NCBI RefSeq assembly: GCF_026262505.1
Contig: NC_067203.1
Coordinates: forward strand, 27,323,411-27,387,410
Length of the DNA: 64,000 nt
Source: Trichomonas vaginalis G3
Taxonomy: Eukaryota; Parabasalia; Trichomonadida; Trichomonadidae
Reading direction: 5' to 3'
The notes under the pieces are model-generated. The model saw only the letters and a program-made list of their open reading frames with translations, was not told the DNA's origin and searched no databases. How positions within the stretch are numbered: position 1 is the stretch's first letter; each line of letters begins with the position of its first letter. Below are positions 18,125-28,859 of the stretch, piece after piece. The position numbers were made by a program, and so were the translations under genes.

Positions 18125-19981
18125 ATGCCCAACTACGTTCCTGCTGAGCACCAAGTTGAGAATACTCAGCAAGCAGTTGGCTCTGGTAATGATCCTTCGT
18201 TAGAAGAGATCATTGCCAGGCTTATTGCGAGCCTAGATATAAGCCTTTATGCCACAATGAAGCCAGCATTTAAAAGCTTCCTAGAGAGCTTCGCCAAATG
18301 GCTTAAAAATAAAGTCAATCGCGAACAGGGCATCAACTTTACAATCCCAGACATTGAGTTCACACGGCGCGGTGTCAGAGAGGCATTGATTACTTTAGGC
18401 AAAACAGACTCCTCTCGGGGCCTAAAGTTCTGCGAGGAATTCCGCATCTTCTCAATTTCCCTGGACTGCGGAACACACGGCAGTCATGGTCTATTCTCTT
18501 GTGTGTGCAATCCAGGCAAAACAGATCGCCACCAATTCTTCGACACAACAATTTCGACTAATTGGACATACGAGGACTACCATACGTGGTTTGATTCTCT
18601 TAAGGTTAATAAAAACCACGTAGCTGGAGTAGTCGGAGATGGTTTGCCAGCCCAGGTTAAAGGACTCTGCCACTGGAGGCCAGAAGGAGCCCTTTTCCCT
18701 GGCTTACAAACCGTGTACATTCGTTGCCTTAACCACGTCTTGAACAATGCTATTGTCCACGCACGTAAGCAATGTCCATTGTTGAATGAACTGATGAATA
18801 GAGTTCACCAGATTATCATTATCTTTAAGAATCACGATATGAGAGCGAGATACAAGATCAGGGTTCCATCAATCCCGGAAACTCGCTGGCTCTACATATA
18901 TGATACTCTGTTTTTCATCTTTGATAATCTGGAAACAATTAATACTGCTTTAAGAAGTGGAGATCTTCCACTATCCCTTTCCAGAGCTACACGTGAACAG
19001 TTACAATGGACACGTGATGGAATTCCTCCACTCTTTAAAGATGCTTTAATGATATTCAAGCCATTAAAGCAACTTCAATTATGGCTGGAATCCAACAAGT
19101 CCATGGGTGCTTATGCATTCCTGATGATACAACAGTGCCAAGGGATGTTGGATGAAATGGCAGGAAGATTAACGCCAGATGGTGAAGAGATTCTCCGATC
19201 AATCACTACAATATTCAAAAATGATATGAAAGAATATGGTAGAATTGATTTGCTTCGGTTTGCTTTCGGCTTTACACCGTTAGCAAGGAAGATCATCAGA
19301 GACAAGAAGGGTTTTGGAGGAAAGACAAGCTATCCACCTATAATGCAGTTGAAAGATGTGCAAGTCCCAACGATTCCTTCCCTGAGGATCATCAATCGCG
19401 AGATCACATTTGAGAAACTCGGCGAAATCCTTGAAGAAGAACGAACAGAACGTGTTGACGAGGTAGCCGAGCATGATGAAGAGATCCAGCAAGCAGAAGA
19501 GGAACAAATGCTTAACGACGATCATGCAGCCGAAACAAATGCCGATGGTTCGAGGAATTCCTTGGTCTGGGATGTTGTAGATGAAGAGATAAAAGATCTA
19601 TACACATTCATGATAACAATCCTCAGACAAAGAGCAATTGCCGAATCAACAGTTGATCCAACGATCAATAAAGACGATAGAGCCAAGGAATTGAGTGATG
19701 CTTACGATTTCTTCATAGAGCAAGATGATTCCCATCTTATAAATGGTCATCATCTTGCTCAAAATGATGGCAAGTTTTGGTACATGAATGGCATAAAGCA
19801 ACTAAAAGCAATAAGACCAATTGGAAAAAGGATGATGTCACTTTCGTGCAGTGAAGCAGATGTAGAACGTGTAATATCTGAATTGCGAAAGACAAGAAAT
19901 TCAATGAACGAATCATGCAAAGAAGAATATGTAGCATGCCGCTTCTTCATCAAGTTGAATGATGATCAATTTGATATTTGA
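18125..19981 (+). CDS. hAT-family transposase, catalytic and C-terminal region
   Basis: A 618-residue open frame. FSISLDCGTHGSHGL and GVVGDGLPAQVKGLC are placed like the first and second catalytic Asp regions of hAT enzymes. CLNHVLNNAIVHA follows, with a conserved Cys/His-type block, and a long helical insertion domain comes next. The end, SLSCSEADVERVISELRKTR, is the hAT C-terminal dimerisation motif. hAT enzymes cut and paste DNA through hairpinned flanks and leave 8-bp duplications. The ATG at 18125 is not the true start, because the zinc-finger head lies upstream in another frame. The rest is uninterrupted. TIRs of this element were not located. Confidence 0.8.
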   Translation: MPNYVPAEHQVENTQQAVGSGNDPSLEEIIARLIASLDISLYATMKPAFKSFLESFAKWLKNKVNREQGINFTIPDIEFTRRGVREALITLGKTDSSRGLKFCEEFRIFSISLDCGTHGSHGLFSCVCNPGKTDRHQFFDTTISTNWTYEDYHTWFDSLKVNKNHVAGVVGDGLPAQVKGLCHWRPEGALFPGLQTVYIRCLNHVLNNAIVHARKQCPLLNELMNRVHQIIIIFKNHDMRARYKIRVPSIPETRWLYIYDTLFFIFDNLETINTALRSGDLPLSLSRATREQLQWTRDGIPPLFKDALMIFKPLKQLQLWLESNKSMGAYAFLMIQQCQGMLDEMAGRLTPDGEEILRSITTIFKNDMKEYGRIDLLRFAFGFTPLARKIIRDKKGFGGKTSYPPIMQLKDVQVPTIPSLRIINREITFEKLGEILEEERTERVDEVAEHDEEIQQAEEEQMLNDDHAAETNADGSRNSLVWDVVDEEIKDLYTFMITILRQRAIAESTVDPTINKDDRAKELSDAYDFFIEQDDSHLINGHHLAQNDGKFWYMNGIKQLKAIRPIGKRMMSLSCSEADVERVISELRKTRNSMNESCKEEYVACRFFIKLNDDQFDI

Positions 19982-22900
19982 TTTTGTTTTTTAATAAAAT
20001 TTATTAAATAATTTGTTTTAAAAAGTATTATTTTTATTCGTAAAGATATTAGACAGAAGGTGGCCAGCCTAATGTCTATCAATCTTTAATATTAGTAGTA
20101 ATTTCCCGCATTTCTGAATGATGATTGATTAGCTTTGTTGTTATTGATGTAAAACTGGATAAGTATTAAATAATTATATTAATCTTGGCCAGGGGACTGC
20201 TGATGGCCAGTCAGCAGCGGCCACTATGAATCATTATAATTATTTAATACCTAAATTGAGGTAAAAAGCAATAAGACTTGCCGAGCCTCATGCCCCTACC
20301 TCATATAAATAGAATCACACTTTAGTGAATCAACATCTATAAGAATGAAGTGTTTTGAAGCTGAAATAATATTGAATAGAAATTAATTTTTTCTGAAATT
20401 TTGAATGAAATTATGGGAAATAAAAAAATTACTAAATATTGTATTCATACAAATATATTATTTTAAAGGAAAAATAGATGCTGATAGAAACGATGAAAAT
20501 TTTTGAAAACTTTACAATTAATTTATGTTCGTTAACCACAGAGCTTGCAATCCAAAGCTCACGTTAGACAACAAGAGTCATGAAGTCTCATACTAAGGGA
20601 TATCCAACATATATTTTAATAATCTAATGTTTGTGACAAATATTCAACATAAAATTAAGTTTTCGTTTCGTTACAAGGCATTCATACTTTGGAGATATCA
20701 TATTTAATGTACAGAAAAGTTAATATTAAACAATACATGCTAAAGAATTAATAAATAAGATAATAAAATAAATTTATACGTAATTACTTTCATTTAATAT
20801 GCTTTATGCTGTATAATATTGATTAAGAGGCATTAAAAGGTTCCATAGTCTGCTTTTATAGGCAAGATTTTTGATAAAGATTTTAAATTTTGAAAAATGA
20901 TGAGAAAAGGGAAAAAAGGTAAATGAGAGCAAGAGGAGGGAAAAAAAGAAAAAGAAAAGAAAGGGAAGGGAAAAATAAAAGAAAGAAGGACATATAAAAA
21001 TTTAGATGCGCATTCTTAACCCATAACCCGGCAATGTTTTTTTAAATCTTGTACAGCCCTAATTAACACATTCGGATAAAATCATATAAACCCAATACTA
21101 TTTAGATTTATCGACTCAGAAAATCTTAAAATTCTTATTTTATCTATCAAATCGTAATTTTTATAATCATTTTTTGATTTTCAAATTTTTTTGGAATTTG
21201 ATTTCATTGATTTTCTCATAATTTGTGATAATAGTGATAATTTCGTATCATAAAAATATCAAATATGCCATTTTACATATTATTCATTTGGAATTAGATT
21301 AATTTTTTTTACATTATTCACATATTCACAAATCCAACAATGTATCATGTTATCATACATATTAGATCCTAAAAACTCAATAAACACACTATATAACCCA
21401 TAAATTATTTCGAAATTTCAAAATATACAGTAAAATTAAGCTTAATTCTTAAAATAACACCGAACAAATCTTATCTTAGGTGTATATACGAAGTATCCAT
21501 ATAATATATAGTGTAAATCTCATTAAATTTTAAAAAGATCTTATTTTGTAATAAAAAACACAATATGATGCTAATTTTATACGGTGAAATTCATTTACTC
21601 ATAATTTAAATACGACTAAACATGTTATTTTCTATACTTACACAATTTTTTAAATTTGATATTTAATATCAAATTCAAAATTTGAAATTTCATAGTGATT
21701 CATTTCTACTCAATATATTAAGTTGGTGAGTCTATACATTTTTGAATTAAATGAGTTAAAGTCTGATTTATTTATTTGCCGTATGTCGGGAAAAAGTCTA
21801 TGTAAAATACGCGATAATACGGAATGAATCTTGGAAAACGCATCATACACAGATATATGAAATTAGATAATAACTTGACAAATAGATAGGATATAAATGT
21901 GATTCAAAGTTGATATATACTAATGATAAGTGCTTATTTTAAGTAAATGATATTTCCTTCAAAAAGACCAATATTAAATGATTCTCTCCGTTTGAAGTTT
22001 CATCACATAAAAATAACGTTTTTTAAATAATAACTCAGTGAATAATATTTTAATATCAATTTAAGTTGTGTAATATGATAATATATAACATATGTAATCA
22101 TCCTATATATGAATTAGCGAAATCTGAGTTTGAGCGAATCTCATGATATTATGCGAAATTTCCATAGAACTCTAAACAAATAATATAAAATGAATCCTTA
22201 TATATGAAAATGTGGGGGTAGGACCATTTGTATCGGTCTTAAATAATTCCTTTGTACTTTTTCGTTGTGCACGTTCCACAGCACCACTTGGTGCTGTCCG
22301 GAACGGCGCTATATAATATGTTATACTATATAATGTTTCCTATATTTCATACATATACTTCATATATATAGCTCACTCACATAACTCACAATAATCGTTT
22401 TTTGACCCCCGATAATCGTCTTTTTTAATCACAAAAATACATTTATATCTCTGTGGATATTGAGCCTACACACTTATAGCATATGATAGCATACTAGTAT
22501 ATATAGTGATATATTATATTCAGCTGTGATCTCAATCTCATCACACTCACACACAAAATTCGCTCGATCAAAATTCCCTCGGGAAAATGTCACCTTTTTT
22601 CTCATAGAATCTCAAAAAATAAATAGTAAACACACAACTTTTATTATATAAATAAAAAGCATATATTAATATAAGATATCTATAACAAAATGAGTACAAA
22701 CAGACAAACTTTTTTTTCGATATAAATTATATTTTCTCAAAAAATAGCTCAAACTCATAATACACATCACAAAATAAAATATTTTACTCAACATATTCAA
22801 AATACACTCAGATTATATAAGCTTATGTGTAATGTGCTGATTGCATTTTAATCACACCTCAAAACTAACTCAACAAGCCTCAATCTTTTATCACATATTT

Positions 22901-23700
22901 GGACATATATATATAGATATTATTCATATATATTATAAGCTCATAACACATCACCCTCATAAGATATAATAAAAATTGAATGCTTTTGATGTGCTCCACA
23001 TACGGAATTTTTTGATAGTTAATATTGAGCCTATCTGAATATACCACACAATATTACTAATAGTTATATATTTATCTATTATGCAAAATTAAGAATAGAG
23101 CTGATAACAATAGAATTTGTAGCATCAAGGTTTGCTCGGAAAAACGTCACTTTTTTCATCTTTGATGTGCTAATATCTCAATGAATACTCAATAACACTC
23201 ATTCTAATACACATAACATGCATCTATATAATATAACAAATAACACACATATACATTTATCAAAATTAACGAAACTTTTTTTGATGCGAATATCTTGGAG
23301 ATTCCGAAAAATCTTGGACATTTTACATCAAACATATACAGAACAAATATACTCTTAAAATAAATTATATTCACATTGTCAAATCAAATCTGACACATTT
23401 TTTTAAGATATCAAAATTCTTTTTTATAAAAAACACATGCAACACACTAAAATCACTTATATATCTACTAAACATATATTATACATACATATACACACTC
23501 AAAACACACTCAACATTACTCACAAACATAGATATATTTTGTATCATATACCTAACTATTAAACTAAGTGTGTCTAACTACATCAACATAATATATATTA
23601 TCTATAGATGATATACACATCAACAAAACATAGTGTTACCGTTCATAGCAAATTTAATGCAAGCTCAAATATAGGGTAAATATTAATATATTGATTTGAT
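19982..23700. other. Long region without a recognisable gene
   Basis: Very A+T-rich. It contains a perfect small hairpin near 20192-20212 (ctgctga facing tcagcag, next to ggcca words), a purine tract at about 20884-20995, and a hairpin gcaccacttggtgc near 22280. About 22900-23650 is strikingly poor in G on the plus strand. No frame in it has protein character. Confidence 0.5.
20884..20995 (+). repeat. Purine-rich low-complexity tract
   Basis: About 110 bases that are almost all A and G, such as gggaagggaaaaataaaag, with very few pyrimidines. Confidence 0.75.
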
Positions 23701-23814
23701 TACATGAATGAACTACACTATGGGTGGCCTATCTGGTGGTATCACTCATTGGTGCTGATAACTTTTATAGATGTCTGTGACCAAACTTTCCTCTCAATTT
23801 GTCGGCTACTTTGG

Positions 23815-24237
23815 TTTCATCCCCTTTCTGGCGAACGTTGTTTCGCATTGCGAGTGTCTGCTGCGAATCCGGGGCTGAGCAGCAGGCACTCGCAATTATA
23901 TGTCGCGGTAAGTGCATTCTGGCACCGCAGGTGCACTTGCCGCGACATTTGCGAAATGCAAAGATGATGCCGGAAGGAGCGGCAATACTGGCAAAAGCCA
24001 CTCCTTCCGGCACCAGAAAGACTAGAAGGGGGCCCTGACCTTGAGAACGGACCCCCTTCCCGGTCTTTCTGGCGAACTTTGCTTCGCATTGCGAGTGTCT
24101 GCTGCGAATCCGGGGCTGAGCAGCAGACACTCGCAATTGTAGGTCGCGGCAAGTGCACCTGCGGTGCCAGAATGCACTTGCTGCGACAATTGCGAAATGC
24201 AAAGATGATGCCGGAAGGAGCGGCAATACTGGCAAAA
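23815..24237. repeat. G+C-rich hairpin array adjoining the left Maverick end
   Basis: Two long units (about 23825-24020 and 24062-24237) share hairpins gcgagtgtctgctgcg...cactcgc and gtcgcgg...cgcgac and a ccggaaggag block. A separate hairpin, gaagggggccc...gggtcc-like with ccccttc arms, lies between them. In the second unit the gtcgcgg hairpin is present in inverted orientation (23902-23946 versus 24143-24187). G+C content is far above the surroundings. Open frames across it are artefacts of the palindromes. Confidence 0.8.
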
Positions 24238-24377
24238 AGTTAGTATACATATCATGGGTACGGAGGCACTGCGCGCCTCCTTACCCATTATATGTGAATT
24301 TGACACTTTACAAAACTGTTAACGTATATTTTACAACACAAACGACAACACTAACTTAACCTTAAATATTTACAAAG
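24238..24377 (+). repeat. Left Maverick terminal inverted repeat
   Basis: Starts agttagtat, holds a terminal hairpin (24254-24289), then tgacactttac, then taacgtatattttacaac and aacttaaccttaa, all mirrored at the right end. Confidence 0.8.
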
Positions 24378-24419
24378 CTGCCAACCACTTCACCTCACTA
24401 ATGTAAAAAATAAACGTTT

Positions 24420-24740
24420 TCACTTACAAAAGTATTGCAACTCCTCCCATTGCTGTGCTTCACATAACAGCTCATAATCTTCTGACTCACTTTCTTCTTC
24501 ATATAGGTCAAAATCACTGTCATAGTTTATACCTGTAAGTTTTGACAAAGCTAATGAAACACGCTTACCGTTTGTATCATATGCTTGTATAAACTTTCCA
24601 TTATGCTTGTAGTCATAAACGCTCAAACTAACTTTACCTTTTCTCCCTCGTATCTGATAGAATGTATTTTCACGAGGAACGAAGAACAAATTCTTGAACT
24701 CATAACCGTTGTAGTTTGTTATCTCAATAGTTTTCGTCAT
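24420..24740 (-). CDS. Small protein with the HNH-partner C-terminal module
   Basis: 106 residues. VPRENTFYQIRGRKGKVSL and NGKRVSLALSKLTG resemble the C-terminal part of the HNH endonuclease at 31031-31597 (YYVPSEDAFYYFMGTQYR, GRRTKLSIAKFKRD). The HNH core itself is absent. It may be a target- or DNA-recognition domain on its own. The tail is acidic (YEEESESEDYE). It is the first gene inside the left TIR and is read outward. Confidence 0.6.
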   Translation of the reverse strand: MTKTIEITNYNGYEFKNLFFVPRENTFYQIRGRKGKVSLSVYDYKHNGKFIQAYDTNGKRVSLALSKLTGINYDSDFDLYEEESESEDYELLCEAQQWEELQYFCK

Positions 24741-24871
24741 TTATATAAAAATAAAATAAAAAATAAGTTTAAAAAATAAACTTTAAAATTAAATGAAAAA
24801 TCAGTCATTACAACAGTCAGTCAGTCAGTCATTGACTGTTCTAAAATTACTGACAAAAATAATTTTAAAGT

Positions 24872-25111
24872 TTACTCCTCTTCATTGACTTTTTCCAACT
24901 CTTCTAGCTTCTTCTTAAGTTCAGCAATGTTGTCTTCATGTAATTTAATCTTTCTCAAAATTCCTTCTTTATCTAATGGTTGCTTTATCTTTCTAAACTG
25001 AACTCTACCATCCTTCATAGTATGAACGTAAAAACCTTCTGGAACAGTTCCTGATTTAATGTATTCTACCAAGAACTTTTGTTTCATTGCTTCAGTGACT
25101 TTAGTCGTCAT
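24872..25111 (-). CDS. Small Maverick protein, unknown, coiled-coil tail
   Basis: 79 residues. The middle has FYVHTMKDGRVQFRKI; the last 30 form a Lys/Glu-rich helix (LHEDNIAELKKKLEELEK) likely to be a coiled coil. No family recognised. The gene is preceded by the conserved motif at 25137-25153. Confidence 0.55.
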   Translation of the reverse strand: MTTKVTEAMKQKFLVEYIKSGTVPEGFYVHTMKDGRVQFRKIKQPLDKEGILRKIKLHEDNIAELKKKLEELEKVNEEE

Positions 25112-25136
25112 TTTACTCTAAATAAAATGTTCAAAT

Positions 25137-25153
25137 AAAATAAAACTAACGTT
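25137..25153 (-). promoter_or_regulatory. Maverick upstream motif aacgttagttttatttt
   Basis: Lies about 30 bases upstream of the ATG at 25111. Similar words sit upstream of many other genes of this element (see 28583, 30987, 34671, 35541, 39241). Probably a promoter element. Confidence 0.5.
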
Positions 25154-25159
25154 ATTTTT

Positions 25160-25630
25160 TCAGTAAGGAAACGCAGGAGTTTTACGATTGATTTGAGGCG
25201 TGGGTTCTGGTTTAAATGTTGGAGTCGGTTTTGGAGTTGACTTTTGAACAGGAGTTTGTACTTCCATAGGTTCAGGAGTCATTGAAGGTGTTGTTTGTGA
25301 AGGTGTTGGTTTTGACGTTGGTTTTGGCGAAGGTGTCGGAGTTTGTTTAACTTCAGCTACTTCAGTATTATTTACAACATTTGCTTTGTTTCTTTTCAAC
25401 ATCATTACTGCTCCTACTGTAGCTAGCAAACCTAGTGGAAGACCATATCTTATATAAGGACTTGACCAAATGCTATTTTTGACAGGAGCTGGTGGAACAC
25501 CTAACCTTGGTGAGACTGCTCTTTGCCATTGTGCAGCTCGTAAGAAATATTCAATAGGTGCTCCATAATCGTTTGGTAAAGTTTGTTTCATAGATGGTGA
25601 AGGTTCACGAGAGCTTGATGAAGAACTCAT
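25160..25630 (-). CDS. Pro/Thr-rich single-pass membrane protein of the Maverick
   Basis: 156 residues. After 75 or so residues there is one hydrophobic span (GLPLGLLATVGAVMML) followed by KRNK, then a Pro/Thr/Ser/Lys-rich tail (PTPSPKPTSKPTPSQ). The order suggests a short inner part, a membrane anchor and a stiff Pro-rich stalk. It lies next to the capsid gene, on the same strand and 30 bp after it, so a virion or membrane role is possible. No family recognised. Confidence 0.6.
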   Translation of the reverse strand: MSSSSSSREPSPSMKQTLPNDYGAPIEYFLRAAQWQRAVSPRLGVPPAPVKNSIWSSPYIRYGLPLGLLATVGAVMMLKRNKANVVNNTEVAEVKQTPTPSPKPTSKPTPSQTTPSMTPEPMEVQTPVQKSTPKPTPTFKPEPTPQINRKTPAFPY

Positions 25631-25660
25631 TTATAAGCTTTAAAAATAAACGTTCATCCT

Positions 25661-27203
25661 TTATTCCTCACTGTCGTCCGTAGCTAAGTTATAGTCATCT
25701 AATCTTATTATGGGGATGCCATTAGCACGCACCTGAATGGCAAAGCAACAATCCCTCATAAATCCAATAAGTGGCTTTGGTACATTTTCAGTTGCTAGTT
25801 CAATGGGTCCTTTAACAGACAATTTGTATGTTATTGGAGCAGTAGATGTTTGACCTTGCTGGAAGCAAAAGTCCACTTCTGTTGGAAAACCACATAAGAA
25901 ATGTGTGTTGTCATAGCTATCCCATTTATGTTCCACACTACCATCATCCACCAATGACCTCATAACATCTTCATTAAATCCTATCATATCATTGTTTGTA
26001 TTGCAAGCGTTCGCAACCATTTCATAAAATACAGGTCCATATGATTTTTCGGGTTCTGCAGGCATATTTCCATAAGCTCCCATGGAAAGCTGAAGATATT
26101 TAAACTTAGGGTTCTAAATAGTGCCCAAATACTTTTAACATTAATAGGCGTATAAGCTGCTGTAAATGTTGCACTTGAACTATCTGTATTCTTTGAGAAT
26201 GAACCGTCCATAGGAATCCAATCCATAACTTTAACAGGAAAACATAAAGCCTCGTTTGTATAATGTTCTACAAGTTCTGTATAAATGTTAGGGTCTAAAG
26301 AGAATGACTTTGGATGAATGAAACATTCATTAAAATCCATCTTTGTTCGAAATAGTTGCTGGGTTCCAGTTGTAATAGTAACTGTTCCACTAGCTTCTAC
26401 TGCCTTCGTTATCATAGTGAATGGTTCATTCCATGGAACAAATTTATTTGTCGGTGGATTTGAATCTGAAGCAAATGCAACTTTAAGAGTTGGATTGAAA
26501 GCAATGATATCATTTACAGATATAGATGTGCATTGTAAGGCGTCGCTACTGAACTTTACTTTAAGCTGAATGTTTCCTGCAAAAGCTGGAATAAATCGAA
26601 TAGCTTCTAATGGAAGGAATCTTCTAACTGGAATTCTTAAACGAAGCTTAAAATCAAATGATTTTCCTGCTGTAATTGGACCACTAACAATTTGTCCTGT
26701 TCTGCATGTTCCCGAATGACTCCATACATCTTCATGTCGAGTCTTTGAGAAAACATCTACTTTCTTTATTTGTTCGGTAGTTTGTGAGTTTGAAGTTATA
26801 TATGCTTCTTCTCTTGCGTTGTCTTGAGAATATACGATACGACCATTTGCAAGGATTTGATATCCAGCAACTGCATAGAAAGCGTCATCGAAACCAATCC
26901 AAAATCCTGGTGGGTTTGTTTTATTGGAACCTGAACCAATTTCTTTATCTACAATAAATTGACCTTCCATTTTATACGTAATGAATGTATTGTAAAGGTC
27001 CAACATATTTTCACCAGGAGGTGAGAGATTGAATGTTACCCATGTGTTATCTTTAGCAGTTCCAGGTTTGATGGAATCTTTGCGTCAGAATATTTTCTAT
27101 TAGTGTCACCAATTTGAACTGCATTGTCTATGATATCGAAATATGAGCGAATCTGATGAATATGCTCTGCTGGAGTAAATTCGTTTAGCTGTTCGTTCTG
27201 CAT
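25661..27203 (-). pseudogene. Putative major capsid protein (double jelly-roll type), frameshifted
   Basis: About 514 codons in three frames. The ATG is at 27203. A one-base loss near 27077 and another near 26103 break it; the long middle is open from 27006 to about 26104. Matching sequence exists in the second Maverick (56383-57351), which has no such shift over its length. Residues such as RFIPAFAGNIQLKVKFSSD and NKFVPWNEPF recur in both. Size, beta-rich character, copy in both elements and neighbourhood fit the Polinton major capsid protein, but I rest this on context, not on a diagnostic motif. The C-terminal part (25661-26083) is intact. Confidence 0.55.
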
Positions 27204-27230
27204 GTCTTTCCTTCGGATAAAAATATCTCT

Positions 27231-27659
27231 TTACTTCATTATTCTCACTCTTCTTCTTGGCATTCGTGGTGGAAGTTGTTTCTTAATATTTTCAATGAAC
27301 TGTACATTCTCTTTTGTCTCCACTTCTTTCACTGGTGGGTCAGGGTTCTTTGACTCTGTTTGCTTTTCAATGAAATTCACAAACTTTGCAATAAGCTCTT
27401 GGTTCGTTATTGATAGAACATCTGGCTTCTTTTCTTCTGGTTCTTTCGGAGGTTCAGTTTGTACAGAAGGTTTTATATGGGCTTCGCCCTCGGTGCCATG
27501 CACCTTAATGTTGTCGCTCTCTGCATTTGCTAATGGTACCTTTCTTTTTCTTACGTATATTTTACCAACTTTACTCTGACTTACGTAATAGAAAGGATGT
27601 TGTATTCCTCTTGCATCATTTAATATAATAGACTCTCGCTCTGACTTTGACAAGCTCAT
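27231..27659 (-). CDS. Small Maverick protein upstream of the capsid gene, unknown
   Basis: 142 residues. It has an N-terminal block (GIQHPFYYVSQSKVGKIYV), a Pro/Glu-rich linker, a helix LSITNQELIAKFVNFIEKQ and an Arg-rich end (RMPRRRVRIMK). The helix and the basic tail are nearly identical in the second Maverick (57378-57671). It is 27 bp upstream of the capsid gene on the same strand. A basic tail next to a capsid gene would suit a DNA- or scaffold-binding role; this is inference. Confidence 0.6.
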   Translation of the reverse strand: MSLSKSERESIILNDARGIQHPFYYVSQSKVGKIYVRKRKVPLANAESDNIKVHGTEGEAHIKPSVQTEPPKEPEEKKPDVLSITNQELIAKFVNFIEKQTESKNPDPPVKEVETKENVQFIENIKKQLPPRMPRRRVRIMK

Positions 27660-27704
27660 TTTCCATCGGTTAAAGTTTTAAGTTAGATTTTTATCCGCAG
27701 TCAA

Positions 27705-27956
27705 ATGACTCATACAATAGATATTGAAGCATTGAAGAAAGAAATTCGTGAACAAATTTTATCCGAACTGAAGGAACAAAAACCAGAACAAAAGCCAGAG
27801 AGACCAAAGAGAAAACTTAGTGAAAAACAACTTGCTGCATTAGCTGCTGGATGTTTAAAGAACCCCCGAATGCAATCCAAACTCGCAAGGCTAGCTGCTG
27901 AAAAAGAAAAGGCAGAGAAGGAAAAACAAGACAAAAATAACGAAGAGTCTAAATAA
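27705..27956 (+). CDS. Small Lys/Glu-rich helical protein, unknown
   Basis: 83 residues. IEALKKEIREQILSELKE forms an amphipathic helix, then PKRKLSEKQLAALAAG, then a long charged helix. A close relative lies at 58734-58976. The repeated RKLSEKQLAALAAGR block with basic flanks resembles short DNA-binding (AT-hook- or HMG-like) or core peptides, but no family is assigned. It is read divergently from the gene at 27659 and ends overlapping the HNH gene tail to tail. Confidence 0.6.
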   Translation: MTHTIDIEALKKEIREQILSELKEQKPEQKPERPKRKLSEKQLAALAAGCLKNPRMQSKLARLAAEKEKAEKEKQDKNNEESK

Positions 27957-28557
27957 GATTATATAACTTCTTGCACTTGCTTTCACTAAGTTCTACATCT
28001 TTTCCTTCAGTAGTTAAAGCATGAAATGCTCTTTTTCCATTAACTTTACCAAAGAAGCTTAAAGCTCTATACAAGAAGCCGTTATGCTGACAGAAATGTT
28101 TGTCATCTGGTAAGTAAAATAAACCATCGAAAGAATATGGACCATATTTTTCAATAGGAACAGCATTCTCAGGAACATTGTCATAATAAGTGAAAACTTT
28201 GTTACCATAGCCCTTTTTATTTCGAGCATTTTGACTAAAACTAACCCATCGTAAGTTAGATATTCTATTATCGTCTTTTATGTGATTTATATGGTCTACA
28301 ACTTCAAGTTCTAAAGGATTTGGAAAGAACTGTTTCGCAATGAGAACATGCTTGTAGTATTATTTCTGTTTTCCATCACGTGTAAGACCTATTCGATAGT
28401 ATGAATCTTCATAATCTCTATGTTCAGACAAAATCCTATTGGTCTTTCTATTCTTTATCTCATACGGGTAGCAGCAATGTATTAGATAATTGTCATTTAC
28501 TACAACCTCTTCCCATTCGTCAGTTTCGACAATTTCTATTGGTTCATTTGCGTTCAT
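27949..28557 (-). pseudogene. HNH endonuclease, interrupted by an in-frame TAA
   Basis: Reading from 28557, the frame meets TAA at 28360-28362 but continues in phase to a TAG at 27949. The second half contains VVDHINHIKDDNRISNLRW, the HNH nuclease core with flanking asparagines, then a C-terminal module like those of 31031-31597 and 24420-24740. HNH proteins of this NUMOD-type layout are homing or phage-type nickases. One nonsense change therefore disables it. Motif 28583-28599 lies upstream. Confidence 0.7.
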
Positions 28558-28582
28558 TTGAATGGAATAAAAATAATGGAAT

Positions 28583-28599
28583 AAAATAAAACTAAGCTT
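28583..28599 (-). promoter_or_regulatory. Maverick upstream motif aagcttagttttatttt
   Basis: Upstream of the HNH gene start at 28557; same family as 25137-25153. Confidence 0.5.
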
Positions 28600-28859
28600 A
28601 TTTTTTAATGAGGTGTGAGGCTGAAGTGAAGAAAGAGTAAATGGTTTATTTTTATCGGAACTAAATGTATAGACAAATACCTTTATCTGTTGCGTTCAGT
28701 AGTGAAAACACTGACGTCAAAAAAAGGGGAACAGAGTAACGTTTAAGTTTCCAACAGACTGGATTGTGAACATAAATGAAGAGAAGTACATTGGCATAAC
28801 ATCTATGTATATAACACGTGCTTTCAGAAAGGTTGACTTTATACTTCAAGTCGAGATAG

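Noticed and set aside
23765-24306. Frames of 90-160 codons near the left Maverick end
   Set aside because: They run over G+C-rich palindromes, occur on both strands at once and change with each hairpin.
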